NCBI GenBank assembly: GCA_041395245.1
Contig: JAWLAY010000004.1
Span: forward strand, 1 to 64,000
Reading direction: 5' to 3'
DNA length: 64,000 nucleotides
Origin: Aquimonas sp041395245
GTDB taxonomy: Bacteria; Pseudomonadota; Gammaproteobacteria; Xanthomonadales; Xanthomonadaceae
Positions 22,956 to 32,678 of this stretch are shown piece by piece (position 1 is the stretch's first letter; each line of letters begins with the position of its first letter). The position numbers and the translations under genes are program-made. The notes beneath the pieces were generated by a model, which was given only the letters and a program-made list of their open reading frames with translations, did no database searches and was not told the origin of the DNA.

Positions 22956-23060
22956 TTGCCGGGGCCGTGTTGCTAAGCTTGCGCCGCATTAACCGCAAGC
23001 TAACCCCAAGCGCGGATCGCACGCGTAAGGTTCTTCTCCCGCCCGGAAACCGCCGAGTCC

Positions 23061-24674
23061 ATGTATCTGCCGTTCTACGGACTGAACGCCGCCCCGTTCG
23101 CCATCACGCCTGATCCGCGCTTCGTGTTTCTGTCGGAGCGCCATCGGGATGCGCTGGCGCATCTGCTGTATGGCATCGGTCAGGGCGGCAGCGGCGGTTT
23201 CGTGCAACTGACCGGCGAAGTCGGCACCGGCAAGACCACCTTGTGCCGCCTGCTGCTGGAGCAATTGCCGGAAAACACCCGCGTTGCCCTGATCCTCAAT
23301 CCGCGCCTGTCGCCCGTCGAACTGCTGGAGGCCATCGGCGAGGAACTGCATCTGGACCTGGACGGTGCACGCGGCAGCCTGAAAGCCTTGGTGGACCGGC
23401 TCAACAGTTTTCTGCTGAGCGCCTACGCGCAAGGCCTGCGCGTCGTGCTGATCATCGACGAGGCGCAGAACCTGTCGTTCGACGCACTGGAACAGGTGCG
23501 CCTGCTGACCAATCTCGAAACCGCCACGCAGAAGCTGTTGCAGATCATCCTGCTGGGCCAGCCCGAACTGCGCGACATGCTGGCCCGTGAGGACCTGCGC
23601 CAGTTGGCGCAACGCATCACCGCGCGTTTCCACCTCACCCCGCTCAGCGAAGCGGAAACCGAAGCCTATCTGCGCCACCGTCTGGCGGTGGCCGGGGCGG
23701 CGCGATTCCCCTTCACGCGGCTGGCCGTACGTCGCATCCATCACCACGCGCAGGGCGTGCCACGGTTGATCAATGTGATCGCCGACCGCGCCCTGATGGC
23801 GGGCTATGTGCAGGAGGAACTGCAGATCGGCGAGCGCTCGGTGGATCGCGCCGCACGCGAAGCGCTGGCGTCGCCGATGCGTCGCGCCTTCCCGTGGCTG
23901 GCCGCCGTCGGCGCACTGGCGCTGCTTGCCTTGAGTCTGTGGTGGTGGTCGCAGCGCGACCTTCCCGCATCGCCAGCCACCACGCCGGTCGACGCGGTCG
24001 AGGACGCGCCAGCCGTTTCGTCGCCCAATGGCGGCCATTCGGCTCCGCTCGACAGCGTCGCGCTGCACGATCTCGCCGCCGCCAATGGTCGCGAATCGCG
24101 GCTGGCCTGGCGACGTCTGCTGGCGCTGTGGAAGCTCAGTTCGGACCTCGTCAATGTACCGACCGCGCAACGCTGTGCCCCACAACTGGCGCCGGGCATC
24201 TACTGCCTGCGCTCATCGGGCTCGCTCGGCAAGCTGGCCAAGCTGGATCGTCCGGTGCTGCTGCATCTCACCCTGCCGGAAGGTGACGCCTGGGCCGTGC
24301 TGCTCGGCATCGGCGAATCACAAGTCCGGCTGTGGATTGGCGGCGAGCGCGTCAACGTCGCCCGCAATGCGTTGGAAGACCTGTGGCTGGGCGAGTTCCA
24401 GGTGCTGTGGGTGGGCGATGTCGCGTTGTCTGGCGTGCTGCGTCGGGGCGACACGGGCGCGGGCGTCGATGCTCTGGCCCGCCTGCTGCGGCAGCAGAAC
24501 ATGCTGCGCGGCACCGACACCGGTCCATGGATTTTCGACGCGGCCATGGAATCCGCGGTGCGACGGCTGCAGATGGCGCATGGACTGATACCGGATGGCA
24601 TCGCCGGACCGGAAACGCTGCTCGCTGCGCAGAGTCGCGAGCAGGCGGGTCCGCATCTGCGGAAACTGGACTGA
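23061..24674 (+). CDS. gspA: GspA/ExeA-type AAA ATPase with peptidoglycan-binding domain
   Basis: 537 residues. The N-terminal ATPase carries Walker A GEVGTGKT (52-59) and Walker B LIIDEAQNL (130-138). A membrane helix follows at about 277-296 (WLAAVGALALLALSLWWW), then a periplasmic part. That part ends in a PG_binding_1 domain (about 465-530: LRRGDTGAGVDALARLL, LIPDGIAGPET). ExeA/GspA with GspB remodels the cell wall to let the type II secretin assemble. Followed four bases later by gspB. No other gsp genes are in the window. Confidence 0.9.
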   Translation: MYLPFYGLNAAPFAITPDPRFVFLSERHRDALAHLLYGIGQGGSGGFVQLTGEVGTGKTTLCRLLLEQLPENTRVALILNPRLSPVELLEAIGEELHLDLDGARGSLKALVDRLNSFLLSAYAQGLRVVLIIDEAQNLSFDALEQVRLLTNLETATQKLLQIILLGQPELRDMLAREDLRQLAQRITARFHLTPLSEAETEAYLRHRLAVAGAARFPFTRLAVRRIHHHAQGVPRLINVIADRALMAGYVQEELQIGERSVDRAAREALASPMRRAFPWLAAVGALALLALSLWWWSQRDLPASPATTPVDAVEDAPAVSSPNGGHSAPLDSVALHDLAAANGRESRLAWRRLLALWKLSSDLVNVPTAQRCAPQLAPGIYCLRSSGSLGKLAKLDRPVLLHLTLPEGDAWAVLLGIGESQVRLWIGGERVNVARNALEDLWLGEFQVLWVGDVALSGVLRRGDTGAGVDALARLLRQQNMLRGTDTGPWIFDAAMESAVRRLQMAHGLIPDGIAGPETLLAAQSREQAGPHLRKLD

Positions 24675-24678
24675 CGCC

Positions 24679-25455
24679 ATGTCGCTGATCCTCGAAGCCC
24701 TGCGCAAATCGGAAGCGGAGCGACGTCTGGGCGAGACACCGACCTTGCTCAGTCCAATCAGTGCCTACCCCGGCCACGCACTGAAACGCGCCGAGCGTCG
24801 GCAGCGGCTCTGGATGTGGGCCGCACTGAGCCTCCTCCTTGTCTTCTCGGTTGCTACGGCCATCTGGTGGCATCAATCCCAGCCTTTGACCACGCCCGCT
24901 CCCAGCGAGCCGCGTAGCGTCATCGCTTCCGAAAACGCGGCACTTGCCGACGTACCCAGCGCCGCCGCGAACCCGGCGCCGCCAGCGGAAGGCACCACGC
25001 CAATGCGCCCGAACACGCCGCCACCTACGTCGACGCCAACGCTAACGCAGTCAGCGGCACTGAACAGCCCCGCCGGGCGTCAACCGGATGTGCCACCTCC
25101 GACCGATCCCCAAGCAGCGACGTCCGCGCCCCCCGCGCACATGCCCGAGCCAGCAGGGCTGCCAGCGCCCGCTGTCGAACAGAGCAGCCCGGCGCCGCAA
25201 CCAACCTCGCCAACCCCGCTGCCGCGCTGGATCCGCGTGGATCAACTGCCTGCCGCCGAGCGCGCCGCACTGCCGCCGCTCAAGGTCAGCATGCACGTGT
25301 ATTCCGACGATCCCGCCAAGCGCGCGGTACTGATCGACGGCCAGCGCCATCACGAAGGCGAGTGGATCGCGGAAGGCATTCTGTTGAAGGAAATCCGCCG
25401 TGACGGCAGTCTGCTCGACGTGCGCGGGCGCGAAGTGCTGCTGGGACGGCCTTGA
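24679..25455 (+). CDS. gspB: GspB/ExeB-like secretion protein
   Basis: 258 residues. Canonical N-terminus MSLILEALRKSEAERR, one transmembrane helix (LWMWAALSLLLVFSVATAIWW, about 48-68), a long Pro/Ala/Thr-rich periplasmic linker (70-185) and a small C-terminal GspB domain (VSMHVYSDDPAKRAVLIDG, EGILLKEI). Partner of GspA in the inner membrane; together they aid secretin passage through peptidoglycan. Confidence 0.9.
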   Translation: MSLILEALRKSEAERRLGETPTLLSPISAYPGHALKRAERRQRLWMWAALSLLLVFSVATAIWWHQSQPLTTPAPSEPRSVIASENAALADVPSAAANPAPPAEGTTPMRPNTPPPTSTPTLTQSAALNSPAGRQPDVPPPTDPQAATSAPPAHMPEPAGLPAPAVEQSSPAPQPTSPTPLPRWIRVDQLPAAERAALPPLKVSMHVYSDDPAKRAVLIDGQRHHEGEWIAEGILLKEIRRDGSLLDVRGREVLLGRP

Positions 25456-25457
25456 AC

Positions 25458-26144
25458 ATGTTTGTCCACGTTCCCTCGCGCCGCAAACCCTCGCCCACCT
25501 GGGTGACGCCTCTGCTGGTCGCGCTCAGCATGGGAACCTTTGTGTGGATGGCCACGTTGCCGGAAAACCAGCGTCTCGCTGCCCTGCTGACCTGGGGCAC
25601 CGCACCCGAAGCGCTGTTCATGCCCGCGCATTGGCGCGAGACCTTGCTGGATGGTCGCGGTCTGAGCCTGTTCACTGCCCTGTTCGTGCACGCCAACTGG
25701 CTGCACGTGCTGGGCAATATGCTGTTCCTGATGATTTTCGGCCTGCCCTCGGAGCGCGCACTCGGACCTCTGCGGTTCGCGCTGCTGTTCTTGCTCGCCG
25801 GTGCTGCCGCCAACCTTGCCGCCGCCTGGTCACTGGATGGCACTGGCGCGGTGCTGGTCGGCTCCAGCGGCGCGGTGTCCGGCCTGATCGGCACGTTCTG
25901 GGTCTTGTTTCCGCGCGCCGAGCTCAGCCTGGTCCTGCCCTTGGGACTTTACCTTGAGTTTGTTCGCACCCCGGCCGCCTGGCTGATCGCCATCTGGGCT
26001 GGCCTGCAACTGGTGTTTGCCTATGTCGGGCCGGAACTGGGATCGGTGGCCTGGGCGGCCCATCTCTCCGGCCTGGCACTGGGCGTGCTGTCGGCAGCCC
26101 TGATGCGCGGCGGGGTCAATCGTCGCTTGCGCGCCCGTCGTTAG
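25458..26144 (+). CDS. Rhomboid-family intramembrane serine protease
   Basis: 228 residues with six or so membrane segments. Catalytic serine in GSSGAVSG (about 137-144), catalytic histidine in WAAHLSGLALG near the C-terminus, and the H-x4-HxxxN motif HANWLHVLGN. ATG 25458 is used (GGACGG upstream); a TTG two codons before overlaps the gspB stop. It cleaves membrane proteins within the bilayer; substrate unknown. Confidence 0.9.
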   Translation: MFVHVPSRRKPSPTWVTPLLVALSMGTFVWMATLPENQRLAALLTWGTAPEALFMPAHWRETLLDGRGLSLFTALFVHANWLHVLGNMLFLMIFGLPSERALGPLRFALLFLLAGAAANLAAAWSLDGTGAVLVGSSGAVSGLIGTFWVLFPRAELSLVLPLGLYLEFVRTPAAWLIAIWAGLQLVFAYVGPELGSVAWAAHLSGLALGVLSAALMRGGVNRRLRARR

Positions 26145-26152
26145 GTTTCCCC

Positions 26153-26476
26153 ATGACTCAGCCAACGCTTTACAAGATCACCTTCAACGCCGCAGGCAAA
26201 CTGTACGAGCTGTATGCCCGCAAGGTCAGCAGCAGTGCGTTGTGGGGCTTCACGGAAATCGCCGAACTGGTCTTCGACAACAACGATGGCGTGCTGATCG
26301 ACCCCACCGAGGAACGCCTGCGTGACGAGTTCGGCGATACACGCGTCTTGCATCTACCCATGCATGCCATTGTCAGGATCGAGGAGGTCAACCAGCGCGG
26401 ACAACTACGCATTCGCGATGCACAAACCGGCGAGCGCGTGGTGACGCCGTTTCCGTTACCCGGCAAACCACGCTGA
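26153..26476 (+). CDS. DUF1820 family protein
   Basis: 107 residues, compact cytosolic beta-rich protein. YKITFNAAGKLYELYARKV, LWGFTEIAELVF and EERLRDEFGDTRVLHLPMHAIVRIEEV are the conserved core of DUF1820, a gammaproteobacterial family without assigned function. It begins nine bases after the rhomboid stop, so it is likely co-transcribed. Confidence 0.88.
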   Translation: MTQPTLYKITFNAAGKLYELYARKVSSSALWGFTEIAELVFDNNDGVLIDPTEERLRDEFGDTRVLHLPMHAIVRIEEVNQRGQLRIRDAQTGERVVTPFPLPGKPR

Positions 26477-26514
26477 TCGCCACGTATTTTTTTAATCATT
26501 GATCAGGACTTTTC

Positions 26515-27357
26515 ATGAATCGAGTAGCTGTTTTTATCGATGCGGGTTACCTGTATGCCGCCTCCATCAAGGCCGTCACTGGCATCAAACAATCTCGCAG
26601 TGCCATCACTCTCGCCTACGAGGACTTCCTGCCCTTCATCATCGAACGCGCCCAGCAACTCAGCGGTCGTGAGTTGCTGCGGGTCTACTGGTATGACGGC
26701 ACCTCGACCGGCCCGACCGGCGCGCATCGCAAGCTGGCCTATCAGGCCAACGTCAAGCTGCGTCTGGGCATGGTCAGCCTGAGCGGTGAACAGCGCGGCG
26801 TCGATTCGCTGCTGATCATGGACATGGCCAATCTGGCGCAGAACCGCGCGATGAGCGATGTCGTACTGGTGACTGGCGATGAGGACATCCGCGTCGGTGT
26901 GGTTCTGGCTCAGCAATACGGCGTGCGCGTCCATCTGGTTGGCATTCCCGACCCGGAAGGTGAGCGCAACCAAAGCTCGATGCTGCTGCAGGAAGCCGAC
27001 ACCACCTCATTCATCCAGGGCGAGGATCTGGCGCGCTTCATCAGCGTCAATGACCGCAGCGTCGAGGATACCGAGAGCGGCGACGAGACCGAGAGCGGCG
27101 AATCGCCGTCGACCTTGCTGCACGAAGCGGTGCAACTGGTGCTGGCCGGATTGCCGACCGAGGAACTCGAGCAGATCCGGGACGCATTGGGGTCCGGGGC
27201 ACAATCGGTGCCACCGCATATCGATCGTCAACTGCTGATTGCCGGTCGGCAGCGTTTGCAGCGCGACCTCATCGGCTTCGAAAAACGCCAGTTACGCAGC
27301 CTGTTCAGCCAGGAACTGCGGCGCCAGAACGGCGGCTTGCCCAACGGCAGCGATTGA
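26515..27357 (+). CDS. NYN-domain (LabA/DUF88-like) putative nuclease
   Basis: 280 residues. N-terminal NYN (PIN-like) domain at 1-165 with the expected acidic residues: FIDAGYL (Asp9), GVDSLLIMDM, and VLVTGDEDI (about 120-128). A Glu/Ser-rich linker and a helical C-terminal region follow. NYN proteins are usually RNA nucleases; substrate unknown. AT-rich spacer upstream (26477-26510). Last gene before a bidirectional terminator. Confidence 0.85.
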   Translation: MNRVAVFIDAGYLYAASIKAVTGIKQSRSAITLAYEDFLPFIIERAQQLSGRELLRVYWYDGTSTGPTGAHRKLAYQANVKLRLGMVSLSGEQRGVDSLLIMDMANLAQNRAMSDVVLVTGDEDIRVGVVLAQQYGVRVHLVGIPDPEGERNQSSMLLQEADTTSFIQGEDLARFISVNDRSVEDTESGDETESGESPSTLLHEAVQLVLAGLPTEELEQIRDALGSGAQSVPPHIDRQLLIAGRQRLQRDLIGFEKRQLRSLFSQELRRQNGGLPNGSD

Positions 27358-27376
27358 AACACCGAGCGCAGAAACG

Positions 27377-27402
27377 CCAAGGGCCGCAGAAGCGGCCCTT
27401 GG
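27377..27402. terminator. Bidirectional terminator between NYN gene and gap
   Basis: CCAAGGGCCGC (27377-27387), loop AGAA, GCGGCCCTTGG (27392-27402), followed by TTTGC. A perfect 11-bp stem between convergent genes. Confidence 0.85.
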
Positions 27403-27423
27403 TTTGCATTCCGCTGAGGCGCC

Positions 27424-28437
27424 TTACTTGGCCGCCATCAGCGCGAGCGTCATGTCCAGCATGCGGTTGGAGAAGCCCCACTCGTTGTCGTACCAGGACA
27501 GCACCTTGACCAGCGTACCACCCATGACGCGCGTCTGGGTCGAGTCATAGACCGAGCTGTGCGGGTTGTGGTTGAAGTCGACCGACACCAGCGGCTTGGT
27601 GTTGATGTCGAGGATGCCCTTCAGCGGACCGGCCACCGCCGCCTTGACCAGATTGTCGATTTCGTCCTTGCTGGTGGCGCGCTTGGCGACGAAGCTGAGA
27701 TCCACGACCGACACATTGATGGTCGGTACGCGCATCGCAAACCCGTCCAGCTTGCCATTCAATTCCGGCAGCACCAGACCCACCGCCGCAGCGGCACCGG
27801 TCTTGGTCGGAATCTGGCTCATCGTGGCGGAGCGCGCACGACGCAGGTCGGAGTGATACACGTCGGTCAGCACCTGATCATTGGTGTAGGCATGGATGGT
27901 GGTCATCAGACCGTGCTCGATGCCGATGCCATCGTGCAGCACCTTGGCCAGCGGTGCCAGGCAGTTGGTGGTGCAGCTGGCGTTGGAAACGACCTGATCC
28001 GTGGCCTTGATGGTGCTGTGGTTGACGCCGAACACATAGGTGCCATCGACATCGCTGCCACCTGGGGCGGAAATGATCACCTTCTTCGCCCCACCGGCCA
28101 GATGCGCGGAGGCCTTGGCCTTGCTGGTGAAGATACCGGTGCATTCGAGCACCACATCAACGCCCAACGTGCCCCAGGGCAACTTGGACGGGTCGCGCTC
28201 GGCGAACACCTTGATGCGGTCACCGTTGACGATCAGATCGCCGCCCTCGACGCTCACCTCGCCGGGGAATCGACCGTGGGCGGTGTCGTACTGGGTCAGA
28301 TGCGCATTGGTTTCGGCATCGCCCAGATCATTCACGGCAACGATCTGGATTTCGCTGGTACGCTTGGCCTCATACAGCGCGCGCAACACGTTGCGGCCGA
28401 TGCGGCCATAGCCATTGATGGCAACTTTGATCGTCAT
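27424..28437 (-). CDS. gap: Glyceraldehyde-3-phosphate dehydrogenase, type I
   Basis: 337 residues. NAD-binding NGYGRIGRNVLRA at 8-20, catalytic Cys155 in SNASCTTNC, then HAYTNDQVLTD and the C-terminal SWYDNEWGFSNRM. The usual length for glycolytic GapA. It converts glyceraldehyde-3-phosphate, NAD+ and phosphate to 1,3-bisphosphoglycerate. Start 28437 has AGGAG upstream. Confidence 0.97.
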   Translation of the reverse strand: MTIKVAINGYGRIGRNVLRALYEAKRTSEIQIVAVNDLGDAETNAHLTQYDTAHGRFPGEVSVEGGDLIVNGDRIKVFAERDPSKLPWGTLGVDVVLECTGIFTSKAKASAHLAGGAKKVIISAPGGSDVDGTYVFGVNHSTIKATDQVVSNASCTTNCLAPLAKVLHDGIGIEHGLMTTIHAYTNDQVLTDVYHSDLRRARSATMSQIPTKTGAAAAVGLVLPELNGKLDGFAMRVPTINVSVVDLSFVAKRATSKDEIDNLVKAAVAGPLKGILDINTKPLVSVDFNHNPHSSVYDSTQTRVMGGTLVKVLSWYDNEWGFSNRMLDMTLALMAAK

Positions 28438-28592
28438 GAAAAGCTCCTTTGGGATGCGATGAAGGCGAAACAGGGCGGAAATGACCGCAGCAGAACCTCT
28501 GCCTGGCAGCATTGTAGTGCGCTCGACCAAGGTCGCGAGCAATTCGCTCTGCTTCTACAAATCCGCATAACGATGCGGCATTGCACAAAAAA

Positions 28593-28615
28593 ACAGGCCC
28601 GGAATCCGGGCCTGT
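28593..28615 (-). terminator. Intrinsic terminator of the TonB-dependent receptor gene
   Basis: ACAGGCCCGG / CCGGGCCTGT stem with loop AAT. On the minus strand it is followed by a run of T (TTTTTTT), so it ends transcription from the receptor gene. Confidence 0.85.
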
Positions 28616-28641
28616 TGGGGTTGCCACATGCTTCAGCCGTC

Positions 28642-30993
28642 TTACCAGCGGAAGGTCGCCTTGCCGTACCAGAAGGCGCCATTGAAGCCGAAGGGCGAGG
28701 TGCTGCTGTAGGGCAGGATGCCACTGGTGCTGTTGGCAAACAGCACTTCGTCAGGATAGTTGTCCAGCACGTTGTCGGCACCGATGGTGAAGCGCCAGGC
28801 ATCCAGCGTGTAGTTCGCCGAGAAGTCCAGCACCCACTCCGAACCGAAGGTCTGGTCGAGATCGGGATTGTTGTTCAACACCGAGACTTCGCCGTAACGG
28901 GTCAAGTTGGTATTGAGGCTGAAGTTGCCCAGAGAGTACTCGGCACCCAGATTCAACTTGTTATCCGGCGAACCCACCTCGACTCGCCCCTGCTCGACAC
29001 GGCCGATACGCTGCAAGGACAGACCGCCCTGCTCCAGCTCTTCCGGGTTGGGCGCGATGGCGGTGATGTCGACATCGTTGAAGTTGATTCCTGCGGTGAG
29101 GTTCAAGTCCCCGTCACCCACAGTGAAGCCATAGCTGGCAACGATATCCAGCCCACGCGTGCGGGTATCGATCGCATTGGTGAAGTAGCGTCCGCCATTG
29201 GCGTTGAGGATGCCCTGCGAGGCGAGGAATGCTTGCACGGCGGTGCCGGTCAGGTTTTCGGAAAGGATGATGCGGTCGTCGACGTCGATCTGATAGGCAT
29301 CGATGGTGATGTTCAAGTCATCGGTCGGCTGCAGACTCAGGCCCAGGCTGAAGTTGGTGGACTCTTCCGCCTTCAGCGGCTCGGCACCCAAGGCAATCGC
29401 CACCGGATCGGTGACCGCAAACGTCCGCACGTCGAAGGGCACGCCACCGATGAAATTGGTCGCGGTCGTCGCGTAGAACTGTTGCGCCAGCGACGGCGCA
29501 CGGAACCCGGTCGACACGGTGCCACGCAATGCCACCGTATCGGTGAACGAATAGCGGCCGGACAACTTGCCCGAAGTGGTCGATCCAAAATCGCTGTAGT
29601 CCTCGTAACGCACGGCCAACGAGGTCGCAAACTTGTCGGTCACATCCGATTCGAGATCCAGATAGACAGCGTTGCTGTCGCGATCAAACGAGCCCGAATC
29701 CTGCGGACGGAAGCCCGGAAAAACCTGCGAGCCCGTGCCGACGTAGGAGGCTTCCTCACCCGGTTCGATGCGATAGCTGTCCTTGCGATGCTCAGCACCA
29801 AAGGCGACGTTGAGGCCATTACCGATCACCCCATCGAAATACTTGCTGACATCGGCATTGAACAGGTTCTGCGCGCTGTGCAGCGTACCGGCGAAGAACT
29901 CGGTCGGCGAGGCGGCACCCAAGCTGTTGTTGAGCGAGTTGGTGATGATGAAATCGAAATCGTTGGCACCGTAGTTGGCGCTGAGGTCCCAAGTCCAACC
30001 GCCCTCGGTGTCGCCGCGCACACCCATCACCACCGACGTGTCTTCCGCCACGGAATTGATGATCGGGAGGAAGCCGTCCGGATAGATCGCGAGTACATTG
30101 CGAGAATCGAAGGCGCGCCGGTAGAAACCCGCGGCATCGCCTTCGCGATCACCCAGATTACCGAAGAAATACAGCTCGGCCTCGGCGGGCAGGCCGACCT
30201 GACCGTTGAAGAAGAAGATCTGATCGTTGGTGTCGGCATCACCGAAGCGATGGTTCACTGTGGCATACGTCGCGGGCGTCTGCAGTGTGCGCAGATCGGG
30301 GCGCGAGCGATTGGTATCGGCGCGGTCGCGGTACTCGGCAGACAGATGAATCCAGCCGTCCTCGCTGAGCTTGACGCCCATATCCGCCCCGGCCTGAATC
30401 AACTCGCCGTCGCCCGCACTCATCTTGCCGTAGCGCGTCTCTACCGTGCCGCCTTCATCACCGCCTTTCAGCACGATGTTGATCACGCCCGCGATGGCAT
30501 CCGAGCCATACAGCGCCGAGGCACCGTCACGCAGCACTTCGATGCGGTCAATCGCGTAGAACGGAATGGCGTTGAGGTCCACCGCCGCCGACCCGCGACC
30601 TTGCGAACCATTGAGGTTGACCACCGCCGAGGTGTGACGACGCTTGCCGTTGACCAACACCAGCACCTGATCCGGCGACATGCCGCGCAACTGTGCCGGG
30701 CGCACATGGTCGGTGCCATCGGTGATCGACGGACGCGGAAAGTTGAACGACGGCAACAGCCTCGACAGGGCCTGGTTCAGCTCCGGCGTGCCGCTGTTGT
30801 TGAGCGTATCGGCAGGCAGCAGATCGATGGGCGACAAGGACTCGGCCAAGGTGCGATTGGCGGCACGTGTACCGGTCACCACCACGGTGTCCAGTTCGGC
30901 GGCTTCGTCGCCATCCTGTGCCAGAACATGGCCGGGATTGAACAGGGAAAGTGCGATGACCGCACTCAGCGGATGGAGCTTGCGATTGAACAT
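28642..30993 (-). CDS. TonB-dependent outer-membrane receptor
   Basis: 783 residues with a signal peptide (ending VLAQ). TonB-box-like segment LDTVVVTGTR, a plug domain at about 50-165 (LRGMSPDQVLVLVNGKRRHTSAVVN, IDRIEVLRDGASALYGSDAIAGVINIV) and a beta-barrel ending in aromatic FRW. The plug type resembles receptors for unknown organic ligands rather than known siderophore receptors. No regulator or partner transporter is adjacent, so the substrate is not inferable. Confidence 0.92.
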   Translation of the reverse strand: MFNRKLHPLSAVIALSLFNPGHVLAQDGDEAAELDTVVVTGTRAANRTLAESLSPIDLLPADTLNNSGTPELNQALSRLLPSFNFPRPSITDGTDHVRPAQLRGMSPDQVLVLVNGKRRHTSAVVNLNGSQGRGSAAVDLNAIPFYAIDRIEVLRDGASALYGSDAIAGVINIVLKGGDEGGTVETRYGKMSAGDGELIQAGADMGVKLSEDGWIHLSAEYRDRADTNRSRPDLRTLQTPATYATVNHRFGDADTNDQIFFFNGQVGLPAEAELYFFGNLGDREGDAAGFYRRAFDSRNVLAIYPDGFLPIINSVAEDTSVVMGVRGDTEGGWTWDLSANYGANDFDFIITNSLNNSLGAASPTEFFAGTLHSAQNLFNADVSKYFDGVIGNGLNVAFGAEHRKDSYRIEPGEEASYVGTGSQVFPGFRPQDSGSFDRDSNAVYLDLESDVTDKFATSLAVRYEDYSDFGSTTSGKLSGRYSFTDTVALRGTVSTGFRAPSLAQQFYATTATNFIGGVPFDVRTFAVTDPVAIALGAEPLKAEESTNFSLGLSLQPTDDLNITIDAYQIDVDDRIILSENLTGTAVQAFLASQGILNANGGRYFTNAIDTRTRGLDIVASYGFTVGDGDLNLTAGINFNDVDITAIAPNPEELEQGGLSLQRIGRVEQGRVEVGSPDNKLNLGAEYSLGNFSLNTNLTRYGEVSVLNNNPDLDQTFGSEWVLDFSANYTLDAWRFTIGADNVLDNYPDEVLFANSTSGILPYSSTSPFGFNGAFWYGKATFRW

Positions 30994-31286
30994 GGAACCC
31001 CCTCAAGGCTGGCTGACCTACGAATGAAACCGACCGGTGCGGCGATATCGCGACCGAGTGTCAAACCTAGGCCCAAAGTCCAATGGGCGTCAACGAAAAT
31101 GTAACAAAGGCATCGCCCGATCCGGCATACCGTGGCGCGAAACTGGCGCATCCGCGCCAACTGTCCTCGCCAGACAGCGATCCCGCGACATGCGGCCTGG
31201 ATTGCGGCGTACCGCGGAGCCATCGCCACCGAACCACCCCACCCTATGGGATTCCGATGCACGAAACGCGGCAGGCAAACCGCGCG

Positions 31287-32678
31287 TTACGCCAAGCCGA
31301 GCCCGACGATCTGTCCGGTAAGCGCCGGATCGAATCCGTTCAAGGCGGCAAAGTGTCGGCCACGCTCGGCATAGTCGCGATACGCGCCAAAGCTGGGCGC
31401 GCCGGGCGACAACAGCAGCACCCGCTCCGCCGCCGTCGCCGCGTGCGCCAGACAATGCCGTCCCGCGGCGACGGCGGCGGGCAGATCGGCCACGCTGTGC
31501 AATTCGGCCTTCACCTCTGCCGCGCGCAGTGCGGAAACAATCCGCGCGCCTTGCGCACCCATGCCGATGATGGCTCTCGGTGGCTGTTGCCCCATCGCCA
31601 CGACGAAATCCGACCAGTCGAGGCCACGGTCGTAACCGCCCACCAGCAAGGCCACGGTCGAGCCAGAAAAATGCGCCAGCGCGGCCAGACTGGCATGCGG
31701 CGTGGTGCTGATGGAGTCGTTGACGCAGCGAATCCCGTCCACCCGCCCCAGTGTCTGCAACCGATGCGGCAAGGGCACGAAGCCACGAACCGCTGGCAGC
31801 AGGCGGGTCGCATCGACACCCAAGGCATCGATCACCGCCAGTGCCGCACACAGATTGCGCGCGTTGTGCGCGCCAGGTAGTGGCAGTTCAGCGCCGTCCA
31901 GCAATGGCTGGCCGTCTCGGCAAATGAAGCCATCCCGCCATTGCCAAGGCTGCCGATCCAGATCGCACAGCCCGCTGATCGGTCCCATGCGCGCCGCGAC
32001 CTCCGGCTGGCCCAGCGGAGCGAGGGCCACACCAGGATGTGCCTGGGTCAGCAGACGGCATTTGTCGCGGTAGTAGGCCTCCACCGAGCCATGCCAGTCG
32101 AGATGCTCCGGGTACAGATTCAGCAACAGGGCCACATCGGGCGTCAGCGCGTCACCGGTCTGGTAACTGGACAGCTCGATGACGCAGAAATCGGCCTCGG
32201 CCAGATCGTCGAGCGTTTCCAGCAAGGGCAGTCCGATGTTGCCCGCCAGCAGAACGCGATGTCCGCCCGCGCGCAACAGATGGGCCACCAGTGCGGTGGT
32301 GGTGCTCTTGCCCTTGCTGCCGGTAATGGCGGCGACATGCGGCCGATTTGGCCGCGCTTGCCACTCGGCAAACCAAAGCGCCGTTCCCGAGGTGAACTGC
32401 ACACCGCGCGCGGCGGCTTCCCTCGCAGGTGACTGGTAGGGCGAAATACCGGGTGATTTGATGACGACATCAAACGCACACAGCGCGTCGGCATCGGGTG
32501 CGTCGCACACCCGTCGAACTGCCGCATCCTCGGCCATATCCGCCGCTTCAGCAGCCGAACAGAACACCGTGAGCACCTGATCCGGCAGGCGCGAACGAAG
32601 CCGCGTCAGTGCCGCAAGGCCTTCTCGACCCAAGCCCCAGATCGCGACGCGACGACCGTCAAGCGCCGAAATCCGCAC
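31287..32678 (-). CDS. murD2: UDP-N-acetylmuramoyl-L-alanine:L-glutamate ligase (MurD2)
   Basis: 463 residues of the Mur ligase family. N-terminal Rossmann VAIWGLGREG (11-20), ATP loop GSKGKSTTT (120-128), then PEHLDWHGS and a C-terminal domain with GRVDGIRCVNDSISTTPHAS. In Xanthomonas oryzae MurD2 adds L-Glu, and MurL then epimerises it to D-Glu; adjacency to murL supports that role over canonical MurD. GTG 32678 is chosen because it gives the Rossmann start at the right distance. It overlaps murL by 20 bases. Confidence 0.85.
   Translation of the reverse strand: MRISALDGRRVAIWGLGREGLAALTRLRSRLPDQVLTVFCSAAEAADMAEDAAVRRVCDAPDADALCAFDVVIKSPGISPYQSPAREAAARGVQFTSGTALWFAEWQARPNRPHVAAITGSKGKSTTTALVAHLLRAGGHRVLLAGNIGLPLLETLDDLAEADFCVIELSSYQTGDALTPDVALLLNLYPEHLDWHGSVEAYYRDKCRLLTQAHPGVALAPLGQPEVAARMGPISGLCDLDRQPWQWRDGFICRDGQPLLDGAELPLPGAHNARNLCAALAVIDALGVDATRLLPAVRGFVPLPHRLQTLGRVDGIRCVNDSISTTPHASLAALAHFSGSTVALLVGGYDRGLDWSDFVVAMGQQPPRAIIGMGAQGARIVSALRAAEVKAELHSVADLPAAVAAGRHCLAHAATAAERVLLLSPGAPSFGAYRDYAERGRHFAALNGFDPALTGQIVGLGLA

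Noticed and set aside
20593..23022. 809-codon minus-strand frame over proS
   Set aside because: Antisense shadow of proS with no motif; proS is certain.
27559..31104. 1181-codon open frame on the plus strand opposite gap and the TonB receptor
   Set aside because: It runs antisense through two well-supported genes. Composition is His/Arg/Gln-rich shadow coding of GC-rich codons, with no domain.
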